This document shows, piece after piece, positions 45,588-53,554 of a DNA stretch of 64,000 nt; position 1 is the first letter of the stretch; the number at the start of each line of letters is the position of its first letter. Location of the stretch: contig NZ_FNGY01000004.1 in assembly GCF_900103665.1 (NCBI RefSeq), positions 310,001 to 374,000 on the forward strand, in the 5' to 3' direction. Both the position numbers and the translations under genes were made by a program. The stretch is from Pedobacter steynii (lineage in GTDB: Bacteria > Bacteroidota > Bacteroidia > Sphingobacteriales > Sphingobacteriaceae). The notes beneath the pieces were generated by a model. That model did no database searches, was not told the origin of the DNA, and saw only the letters and a program-made list of their open reading frames with translations.

Positions 45588-46877
45588 ATGCTTAACATTC
45601 AAACCAACAAACTATTCTGGGCCAGCTGTCTGGCCCTACTGGTCACTTCCCTTTCCTTCGGCATTCGTGCCGGGATGATGAATCAACTCGGGATCGATTT
45701 TCAATTGACTGCAACCGAACTGGGGACCATTACAGCGGCCGCCTTCTGGGGTTTTCCGCTGGCCATTGTGATCGGTGGATTTGTGGTGGATGTCATTGGC
45801 ATGAAGCGTTTACTCGTGATGGCCTTTATTTTTCACCTGGCCGGCATTGTACTCACCATTTTTGCACAGGGTTACTGGACCTTATTTTTATCCACCCTGC
45901 TTATTGGCATCGCCAACGGTACGGTGGAGGCGGCCTGTAATCCGCTGGTGGCTACGTTATACCCGGACAATAAAACCACCCGTTTAAATCATTTCCATTT
46001 ATGGTTTCCGGGCGGCATTGTGATCGGCACATTGCTGGTTACTTTTTTTGTTCAGCTTGGCCTGGGCTGGAAGCTGCAGGTAGCCATGATGCTGATTCCA
46101 ACTGCAATTTATGGCTATCTGTTTTCAAAACTGGAATTTCCGGTTACGGAAAGGGTATCGTCTGGTTATTCCAATAAAGACATGTATAAGGCCGTACTTT
46201 CTCCGCTGTTTATTTTTATGTTCATCTGTATGTTCGGCACGGCCATTACCGAGTTGTTTACCGGTCAATGGATCGGCCTGCTACTTAAAAATGTGACTGA
46301 TAATGCGATTTTGCTGCTGACCCTTACTACCGGGATTATGGTCATCGGACGCGGTTTTGCAGAGCCTGTGGTAAAACGCCTGGCGCCACAGGGGGTATTG
46401 CTCCTATCGGCAATATTTGCCGCAGCGGGGCTTTATATGCTGAGCACCTTTACCGGAAATTCCATTTTCTTTGCTGCCATCATCTTTGGTATCGGCGTTT
46501 GTTATTTCTGGCCTACCATGATCGGTTTTGTGGCCGAAAATATTCCTAAATCCGGAGCCCTGGGCTTAAACCTGATGGGAGGCGCGGGAATGTTTGCCGT
46601 TTCGGTTTATACCATATTTATGGGAAGCTTTTACGACAGCCTGATCCTGAAACATTTGCCATTAGATGCGACATTAGGTGAATATTTAAAGGCCCCGGAA
46701 AACTCCGCGCCTGCACAGGCACTTACCGATGCCAAAAATCTGGCAGGTCCTGAAATTTTGCAGGCTACACTGATCGTTCCTATGGTATTAGTCGTAGCTT
46801 TTGGCGGATTGCTGGTCTACATGCGCGCAAAGAAAATCAACAAAACAGCTGATTTAGCTGCAATCAATAACGTATAA
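45588..46877 (+). CDS. MFS transporter, sugar-type
   Basis: 429 aa with about twelve transmembrane helices. MFS features are GGFVVDVIGMKRLLV after helix 2 and IANGTVEAACNPLVATLYP, HLWFPGG resembling the fucose/glucose permease (FHS) group. It probably brings a monosaccharide or oxidised sugar across the inner membrane. It lies 32 bp after the dehydrogenase-like gene and 27 bp before GH95, so it belongs to the same operon. Substrate is unproven; L-fucose, L-galactose or a keto sugar are candidates from context. Confidence 0.88.
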   Translation: MLNIQTNKLFWASCLALLVTSLSFGIRAGMMNQLGIDFQLTATELGTITAAAFWGFPLAIVIGGFVVDVIGMKRLLVMAFIFHLAGIVLTIFAQGYWTLFLSTLLIGIANGTVEAACNPLVATLYPDNKTTRLNHFHLWFPGGIVIGTLLVTFFVQLGLGWKLQVAMMLIPTAIYGYLFSKLEFPVTERVSSGYSNKDMYKAVLSPLFIFMFICMFGTAITELFTGQWIGLLLKNVTDNAILLLTLTTGIMVIGRGFAEPVVKRLAPQGVLLLSAIFAAAGLYMLSTFTGNSIFFAAIIFGIGVCYFWPTMIGFVAENIPKSGALGLNLMGGAGMFAVSVYTIFMGSFYDSLILKHLPLDATLGEYLKAPENSAPAQALTDAKNLAGPEILQATLIVPMVLVVAFGGLLVYMRAKKINKTADLAAINNV

Positions 46878-46904
46878 TAACCTGATGAACTTATCCCCCA
46901 TACC

Positions 46905-49316
46905 ATGGATCATATGGTGAAATTCGTCTTAACGGCGATGCTGTTGTCTTCCTTATCTGTCAATGGACAGCACATTAAAACAAAGCAGAAATCAGATCTG
47001 AAGCTATGGTATAAACAAGCTGCCAATGATTGGAATAAAGCCCTTCCTATAGGCAACGGAAGATTGGGTGCGATGGTCTTTGGGGGAGTAAAACAGGAAC
47101 AGCTGCAGCTCAATGAGGAAAGTGTATGGCAGGGTAAAAAAGAAAACAACAATAACCCCGCAGCGCTGAAGCAGCTTCCGAAGATCCGGCAGCTGATCTT
47201 TGAAGGAAAAACGGATGAGGCCATGTTACTGGCCAATGAATCACTTAACGGAAACCCAGGGAGCGTGAAATCTTACCAGCCCCTGGGTAACCTGACCTTA
47301 GATTTTGAGGTTGCATCAGCAGCAACAAATTACAAAAGAGAACTGGACCTGAGCACGGGTATCCACCGCGTGGAATATGAGCTTGATGGACAAGCTTATA
47401 GCCGTGAAGTGTTTGCCTCTGCTCCTGCCAACTCAATTGTGATGCACCTCGAGGCCAGGGGTTCCGGGACCATCAATACCCTTCTGGGTATGTCCAGAGA
47501 AAAGGATGCTACGGTACGCAGCCTAAAAAATCAGTTGATCCTCAGCGGGCAGATTGATGGTACAGGAATGAAATTTGAAACGGTAGTGCAGGTACGCACT
47601 GAAGGAGGAAACTTAAGCAGCGGGCAGGGAAATCTTAAAATCGAAAATGCCCGCTCGGTTACCCTGATCATCACTGCAGCAACCAATTACGATGCGGATA
47701 AAATGGACCTGGATCCAGCTAAATCTCCAGATAAGATTTGCCAGGATATCCTGAGCGCGTTGAACGGTAAATCTTATGCCGCGCTCAAATCCGCGCATGT
47801 TGCAGCCCATCAAAGCAAAATGAACAGGGTCGAACTGGTACTCGGGCCTGACCAGCAAAGTAATCTGGCTACCGATGAACGTCTGCAAAAAATAAAAAAC
47901 AACAACATCGATCTGGGAATGGAGGGCATTCTCTTTCAATACGGCCGTTACCTGCTATTGGGTAGTTCACTCGCACCTGGCCTACTCCCTGCTAACCTTC
48001 AGGGCATCTGGAATAAGGAACTTAAAGCACCCTGGAACGCAGATTTTCATACCAATATTAACCTGCAAATGAATTACTGGCCTGCGGAAGTTTGTAACCT
48101 TACCGAAACCACCCTCCCTTTAATTCATTTTATGCAGGCACTCAAGGTTCCCGGAAAGGAAACCGCTCAACAAATGTACGGTGCGCGTGGCTGGACCGTG
48201 CATCATCTTACCGATGCTTTTGGGCACACCGCAGTCCACGATGGGGTTTCCAACGGACTGTTCCCGATGGGCGGACCCTGGATGACACAGCCGATATTTG
48301 AGCACTACGAGTTTAACGGAGATCAGGCTTTCTTAAAGAACATCGCCTACCCGATGATGAAAGAATCCTCGGAGTTTATACTCGATATCCTTGTCCGCGA
48401 TAAAAAGAACCGCCTGGTTACCTCACCTTCCTATAGTCCTGAAAATTACTACATAGACCCCGCTACCGGGAAAGCTGCGATGCTGACCTATGCGCCAACC
48501 ATGGATACGGAGATCATAAACGACCTGTTTATCAGAACGATCGCTGCAGGTAAGCTCCTCCACAAGGATGAAAAGTTCCGGGACACCCTAACTTATACCA
48601 TGGGACAACTGGTACCTGTACAACTTACAAAAGACGGTGCGATAAGGGAATGGGTGGAAGACTACAAGGAAGCAGAACCCGGGCACAGGCATGTGTCCCA
48701 TCTGTTTGCGCTTTATCCCGGCAATCAGATTACGGCAGTTAAAACACCTGAGCTATTTGAAGGTGCTAAAAAAACACTGGCAAACCGCCTGAAAAATGGC
48801 GGCGCAGGCACTGGCTGGAGCAGGGCCTGGACGATCAATTTCTTTGCACGCCTCAAAGACGGGAATAGTGCCCACGAGCACATTATGGCGTTATTTAAAC
48901 ATAGCATTTCCCAGAACCTGTTTGATCAGCATCCTCCCTTTCAGATTGATGGTAATTTTGGTTACACTGCAGGTGTTGCTGAAATGTTGCTTCAAAGTCA
49001 GGAAGGTGAAATCGGAAACCGCATCATCGCATTTTTACCTGCACTTCCTGAAGCCTGGGAAACAGGAAGTGTTAGCGGTTTAAAGGCACGAGGTAATTTT
49101 GAAATTTCTATGAAATGGGAAAAAGGAAAACTGACTGTTGCAACCCTTAAATCTTTTAATGGAAATGGCTGTACTTTAAGTTATCCCGGTATTGGAAATG
49201 CGGAGATCACAAGTGCAGGAAGAAAAGTCCCTTACCAAAAGATCTCAGACCATTTGATCAGCTTTAATACCCTGAAGGGTAAAACCTATACCATTTACCG
49301 GACAGTCTCCCCTTAA
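46905..49316 (+). CDS. GH95 alpha-L-fucosidase / alpha-L-galactosidase
   Basis: 803 aa; signal peptide 1-21. The full GH95 layout is present: an N-terminal beta domain ([26 protein letters not shown]), then a helical barrel with [12 protein letters not shown] (catalytic Asn pair), SPSYSPENY (acid Glu region) and [16 protein letters not shown] (base Asp). The sequence is longer and more typical than the GH95 at 6071-8287. It is last in the LacI-operator operon. GH95 removal of alpha-1,2-fucose is known from xyloglucan and host glycans. Together with the xylBA link, xyloglucan side chains are a possible substrate, which is inference. Confidence 0.95.
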   Translation: MDHMVKFVLTAMLLSSLSVNGQHIKTKQKSDLKLWYKQAANDWNKALPIGNGRLGAMVFGGVKQEQLQLNEESVWQGKKENNNNPAALKQLPKIRQLIFEGKTDEAMLLANESLNGNPGSVKSYQPLGNLTLDFEVASAATNYKRELDLSTGIHRVEYELDGQAYSREVFASAPANSIVMHLEARGSGTINTLLGMSREKDATVRSLKNQLILSGQIDGTGMKFETVVQVRTEGGNLSSGQGNLKIENARSVTLIITAATNYDADKMDLDPAKSPDKICQDILSALNGKSYAALKSAHVAAHQSKMNRVELVLGPDQQSNLATDERLQKIKNNNIDLGMEGILFQYGRYLLLGSSLAPGLLPANLQGIWNKELKAPWNADFHTNINLQMNYWPAEVCNLTETTLPLIHFMQALKVPGKETAQQMYGARGWTVHHLTDAFGHTAVHDGVSNGLFPMGGPWMTQPIFEHYEFNGDQAFLKNIAYPMMKESSEFILDILVRDKKNRLVTSPSYSPENYYIDPATGKAAMLTYAPTMDTEIINDLFIRTIAAGKLLHKDEKFRDTLTYTMGQLVPVQLTKDGAIREWVEDYKEAEPGHRHVSHLFALYPGNQITAVKTPELFEGAKKTLANRLKNGGAGTGWSRAWTINFFARLKDGNSAHEHIMALFKHSISQNLFDQHPPFQIDGNFGYTAGVAEMLLQSQEGEIGNRIIAFLPALPEAWETGSVSGLKARGNFEISMKWEKGKLTVATLKSFNGNGCTLSYPGIGNAEITSAGRKVPYQKISDHLISFNTLKGKTYTIYRTVSP

Positions 49317-49339
49317 GGAGGCTATCCGGATAAATCGTA

Positions 49340-49768
49340 TTATTCCTCCCTAACCAATGGCTCAGTCCTGGGGATGTTTTTTTGATTTCGTTTCAACATC
49401 AGCAAAACCAATGGCAGGCACCAATTGGCCGAACGTTCGATAAATTCTACAAAAGGTTCTCCAGAAACAGGGCGACTTAATGCTGCGAGGAATGCCCAAA
49501 TTACAGCCCAGACCAGGACTAATCTGACCCGGTAAACGAGCAGCACAACCAAGGCCACAATAATGTCCATTATTCCTATAAATGGCATCAGAAAGATAGC
49601 TTGCTCCGCTGTAAAACCGACTGAGGTAAGTAAAGGTATCCATTTGGCATTGACCCCAAGTGCGACCGTTCCATGTCCCAAAAAAGTACCAAAAACACCA
49701 ATGCGTGCCACCCATTCTAATGGGTTCTGACTTACAGCCAGGCGAAAGCGTGTTAAGTAATTGAACAT
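49340..49768 (-). CDS. DoxX-like small integral membrane protein
   Basis: 142 aa from the ATG at 49768. Four hydrophobic segments (about 20-40, 55-75, 80-100, 112-128) with WVARIGVFGTFLGHG and FIGIMDIIVALVVLL look like the DoxX/DUF417 group. It lies 23 bp from the convergent GH95 stop, leaving almost no room for a terminator. A second open frame inside it (49362-49715) lacks membrane pattern and is not real. Function is unknown. Confidence 0.65.
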   Translation of the reverse strand: MFNYLTRFRLAVSQNPLEWVARIGVFGTFLGHGTVALGVNAKWIPLLTSVGFTAEQAIFLMPFIGIMDIIVALVVLLVYRVRLVLVWAVIWAFLAALSRPVSGEPFVEFIERSANWCLPLVLLMLKRNQKNIPRTEPLVREE

Positions 49769-49808
49769 CTCCGTTTTTTATAATTGAAAAATATCGGTTT
49801 TAACCGGA

Positions 49809-51065
49809 TTAATGCTTGCGGTGACCCGTTCGTGCTAATTTACGTTTCCCTTTTCCGGAAGTGTTTTTAGTCAGACAAAATGAGTCAATTACTTTTCCTT
49901 TGTTGTCAAATGTGGTATTGCAAATGCGATTATCAGTGACGTCAAATTTACATAGGTTATACTTACTTTCAGCAATTTCGATAAACCAGTTGGACGATAC
50001 AGCATACAGAGGAGCACCCGCTCCGCCACAGACAATTTCACAACGTCCCTGGCCCGGCAGACTTCCGTATTGGGCAACTGGAACTGTTGTACTGACATTC
50101 CTGTTCAGGGGTTTGGTCCGCTCATACATGTGGTCATGTCCGTTAACAATTAAATCCACGCCATAATCGTCAAAGGCTTTCCACCAGGTATTAAAATAAG
50201 CATCCATTTCTCCGGAATGGGCACCGACAGTGTAGAATGGTTTATGAAAGAAAATGATCTTCCATTTTTTTGTTGCATTGGCTTTCAAAGTCTTCAATAA
50301 CCAGTTGTATTGCGCTGTGCCTGCCGCATCCTCCGAGTTTAATGAAATGAAAACCGCTTCACCATAAGTAAATGAATAATACAGATTGGTTCCGCTCTCC
50401 GGAACAGATTTTGGCAATTCAAAGACATTCTGATAGGTGGGTACGCTCGCTGCATCATGATTCCCCATGGAATGAAAAATCAGGTTATTTTCTATAAATG
50501 TTTTTCCGTTGCTGAACCAATTGTCCCAATCGGCAGTCGATTTTCCACTATTTACGATGTCGCCGCTAAAAATCGTAAAATCAGGTGTTTTGGTATGTGC
50601 CAGGTTAGCCACCTCGTTCCAGATATTTAACCCTGTACGGCTGTCGCCAATGGCTAAAAATGAGAATTCTTTCGTATTTACGGAGGGTGCCGTCTGATAA
50701 GTTTTTTCCGCTGTCCAGCTGCCTTGCTGAACATCGAATAATTTGTAATAGATGGTCCTGCTGGCTTTTACGGTTGGAAAAGTATAGTTGAAAAAATTAT
50801 CGGCATACCCTTTCCTTCGTATGGCAGAGAAGATTCCCTGCTCATAAGCGTGCGTATATCCCCATCTGATCCGGCCGTTTTCACCAGCGCTTTTCCAGGT
50901 AATCGTAAGTCCTTCCAGGGGGTTCTTACTGCTTCCCCAGCGTATGTGTTGTATAAAGGCATCTGTATTTTTGGTCTGACCAGGAATTATTGCGTTTTGT
51001 GCATAGGTTGACGACAGCATGAAACAAATCGCCAATGTATACGTAACAGTTTTTAAAATTTTCAT
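49809..51065 (-). CDS. Secreted purple-acid-phosphatase-like metallophosphoesterase
   Basis: 418 aa; signal peptide 1-22. An N-terminal FN3-like domain (about 38-125) precedes the metallophosphoesterase domain. All five metal motifs are present: GDSRTG (D141), SGDIV (D169), GNHD (N202, H203), FFHKP (H274) and NGHDHMYER (H310, H312). It hydrolyses phosphate mono- or diesters outside the cytoplasm. The C-terminus is very basic (GKGKRKLARTGHRKH). It lies downstream of the two unknown TIM-barrel genes after 206 bp that contain a palindrome, so it may be separately transcribed. Confidence 0.92.
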   Translation of the reverse strand: MKILKTVTYTLAICFMLSSTYAQNAIIPGQTKNTDAFIQHIRWGSSKNPLEGLTITWKSAGENGRIRWGYTHAYEQGIFSAIRRKGYADNFFNYTFPTVKASRTIYYKLFDVQQGSWTAEKTYQTAPSVNTKEFSFLAIGDSRTGLNIWNEVANLAHTKTPDFTIFSGDIVNSGKSTADWDNWFSNGKTFIENNLIFHSMGNHDAASVPTYQNVFELPKSVPESGTNLYYSFTYGEAVFISLNSEDAAGTAQYNWLLKTLKANATKKWKIIFFHKPFYTVGAHSGEMDAYFNTWWKAFDDYGVDLIVNGHDHMYERTKPLNRNVSTTVPVAQYGSLPGQGRCEIVCGGAGAPLYAVSSNWFIEIAESKYNLCKFDVTDNRICNTTFDNKGKVIDSFCLTKNTSGKGKRKLARTGHRKH

Positions 51066-51234
51066 CAGAATATATTTGTTTTTTTTCGTTTTGTCTATTG
51101 ATTTTCAATGGTTCTCAAGAGCGAATAAATTCGGTTTAATGGTGATGAAGCTATCATAAACATGTTCATTGCTTTTTGTAAGCGGTATGCTTATGATGGT
51201 TTCATTATAATCTTAATATTTATGAGTTCTGAAT

Positions 51235-51248
51235 TGCTCAGTTGAGCA
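51235..51248. promoter_or_regulatory. 14-bp palindrome between unknown TIM-barrel gene and phosphatase
   Basis: TGCTCA-GT-TGAGCA, perfect arms of six. No T-tract follows on either strand, so an operator or transcript-stability hairpin is as likely as a terminator. It lies 24 bp after the end of the gene at 51272-53554. Confidence 0.3.
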
Positions 51249-51271
51249 GAATGACTATCCTCATCAACGAA

Positions 51272-53554
51272 TTAATACCCTTTAGCCCTTTTTAAAACTA
51301 TAGGATTGGCTTTTACTCCTTTGATTTTCTCGTATAATTTCCAGGTATTGCTGTCGACAGCTTCTAAAGTCCAGCTTTTCTTTGGATCTGCGAGCTGTTT
51401 TTTTAACAGACGTGAAAAGGCATTTGCTGCGCGTGCATCTTCCCATGTTCTGATGGCTTTAAAAATTGCATCTTTCTGAGGGCAGCTTTCCACATCTTTT
51501 TGACTCAACTTCAGACTGTAGGTTGTTCCAACACCAACAGAAATTGCTTGTATGTGCTCGTATTGCTCCGCCGTTGAACTGGCTGTGATCGGAAAATTAC
51601 CACCCATTCCTACCGGAAAAAAATTGGCATAGGTGACATCGCGCAGATCTTTCCCCTGACTCGTGCTACTCCCCCATTCCCTGGTGTCGGCATCATATAG
51701 GTTTTTCCCTCCTCCAACATTCCAGATACTTTGATAATGCCATGAGCCTTCTGACAAGGTTGAGCCGGTAAACCGGATATCCGGAATGCGATGTTTCGCC
51801 GCTCTTTCAAACATTTTGCGAAAAAAGCGTTTTGTCGAGTAGTAACCATGTCCATTATTGAACAAAAATTCCTGTCCATCAAAATCATAATAGCCTAAAC
51901 CATTGATCTGGCAGACATCCGCATAGTACTCCGCAATTTTATCCTGTAAACCCATATTTGGAATCAGGCCGTCATATCCGTAATCTATAGTTACCTGAAG
52001 TTTATAAACCGTATCCTGAGCTTTATGGCTTGTTGGCGTGGTATTCCAGTACCCACGTTTTACTTTCAAAAGCCGATATGGTTTTTTATCGGAAACCCCC
52101 AGATAATGGATCAGCTCTCTTCCTATTTTAATCATATTCAGACTTTTAACATGTCCTTGCCAGCTGCCGATTTCCTCAAGATGTGTTGGGTCATCCACGA
52201 TAATAACGGTATCAGTCGGGCTGATCCCATTCGCCAACAAACGTTTTTGCTGATAACACAGACTGTCACTTGGGATTGGGCTGGCATCCCTGGTACCGGG
52301 AGCCAGGGCATTCGAAATTGGCGTCCTTCCTATTGTAATCCCATATTTGGCCGCCATTTCAGCAAACTCCTTCTGCGATTTATCCCCGGATGTTAATTTC
52401 AAAGATTTTTTCTCAAAATTCTTTCCGTCGATATAACCTTTGTTGCCACGATCTGGTCTTAAAAAACCCTGATCATATAAACTGATCGTTTTAAAACCCA
52501 ATCTTGCAGTGTAAGGTACGATACTGTCATACAATCCTCCATAAGTTAACACGTCGGGTACAAATGCAGCAGGGTCCTTTACCCATTTGCCATTTATTGT
52601 TGGATGAGGCAGCTTTTCAGACCACACAATATTGTGAACAACATCCATCAATGCGGTACTGTCGGGACTTCCCCAAAGTGCAACGGAAGAACCGATATAC
52701 CCTACTCCTGGTAATGGCTCTACTTCAATGTGGTTTGGAATATTCGCAGACATATGTGGTATTAAAGAGTAAAATACCTCCCTTTTTAAAGATCTGTCTC
52801 TGGAATTATAGTGAATTGAGATTCTTCCTTTATTGTCGACCACAGCGCTATTACCGTACAATATTCTGTAATACGCTTCTTTATGGGCATAAAAAGCAAC
52901 ATCACTAATACCATTACCACCCAGAGAAAATACCTGTCCTTCATGCAAATTACCGGGTAAGGGGAAACGTTTAGCATCTGGTGTATGAATGAGGTATTGA
53001 AAGGGTGCTGCATCGGCGATCGTTTCTGAGGTACCACCGAGCGTGTTGTCGTTAAGAGCGAGCATGCCAATTGCGTAATTATTGACTTCGCTGGTATCAC
53101 GGGCCACCCCAATGATTTCACCAAACAGGTTGGTGATATTGGTATGATAGCTACCCCACTGAATCCCATCAACCCCTTTGCGTGGGCTCAGGGATTGTAA
53201 GGTCAGTTTAAAATATTTTTTTTGAGTGACCAATGAGATTTTGGCAACGGAACCGTTGGTATAATTTAGTGTGATAGATTTATCCGCTTTATGATAAGAT
53301 GCTTTATAGGGTACATAATAAACTTTTTTCTTACTGTCATAAAGACACATCAACGGCGAAGGCTGATCAGCAGGGCTAAATTCCCGGTTGGGACTAACCG
53401 TAGTATTTTTCATACTGGTAATAAAGCCTTTATGGTTAATGTGGATCTTAAAATACTTCGTACTAAAGTTCCATTGCGCTTCGGCGGAGAAACTGAAGGC
53501 CAATAGTAACAGCATCAATTTAACACTCCGGAATTTTATTAATTTCATATACAT
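51272..53554 (-). CDS. Unknown secreted TIM-barrel protein, putative glycosidase (paralogue B)
   Basis: 760 aa; signal peptide about 1-26 (LLAFSFSAEA). I cannot assign a named family. Residues 28-320 are beta-rich. About 335-660 look like a TIM barrel. Strand-end acidic motifs are YYDFDGQE (D557, D559) and GSTLSEGSWHY (E602). A small beta insertion (about 445-520: DTVIIVDD, MIKIGRELIHYLG, LLKVKRGYWNTT) interrupts the barrel. The F-D-G motif resembles clan GH-D nucleophile strands. It shares order and motifs with the next gene. Its ATG overlaps the stop of paralogue A (TAATG; second in-frame ATG at 53548). Confidence 0.7.
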   Translation of the reverse strand: MYMKLIKFRSVKLMLLLLAFSFSAEAQWNFSTKYFKIHINHKGFITSMKNTTVSPNREFSPADQPSPLMCLYDSKKKVYYVPYKASYHKADKSITLNYTNGSVAKISLVTQKKYFKLTLQSLSPRKGVDGIQWGSYHTNITNLFGEIIGVARDTSEVNNYAIGMLALNDNTLGGTSETIADAAPFQYLIHTPDAKRFPLPGNLHEGQVFSLGGNGISDVAFYAHKEAYYRILYGNSAVVDNKGRISIHYNSRDRSLKREVFYSLIPHMSANIPNHIEVEPLPGVGYIGSSVALWGSPDSTALMDVVHNIVWSEKLPHPTINGKWVKDPAAFVPDVLTYGGLYDSIVPYTARLGFKTISLYDQGFLRPDRGNKGYIDGKNFEKKSLKLTSGDKSQKEFAEMAAKYGITIGRTPISNALAPGTRDASPIPSDSLCYQQKRLLANGISPTDTVIIVDDPTHLEEIGSWQGHVKSLNMIKIGRELIHYLGVSDKKPYRLLKVKRGYWNTTPTSHKAQDTVYKLQVTIDYGYDGLIPNMGLQDKIAEYYADVCQINGLGYYDFDGQEFLFNNGHGYYSTKRFFRKMFERAAKHRIPDIRFTGSTLSEGSWHYQSIWNVGGGKNLYDADTREWGSSTSQGKDLRDVTYANFFPVGMGGNFPITASSTAEQYEHIQAISVGVGTTYSLKLSQKDVESCPQKDAIFKAIRTWEDARAANAFSRLLKKQLADPKKSWTLEAVDSNTWKLYEKIKGVKANPIVLKRAKGY

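Noticed and set aside
49300..49339. CCTTAAGG palindrome after GH95 as a terminator
   Set aside because: The stem is only about four pairs with a usable loop and has no T-tract, too weak to claim.
49362..49715. 117-codon minus-strand frame within the DoxX-like gene
   Set aside because: Same strand, different frame. It lacks the regular hydrophobic segments that the 49340-49768 frame shows.
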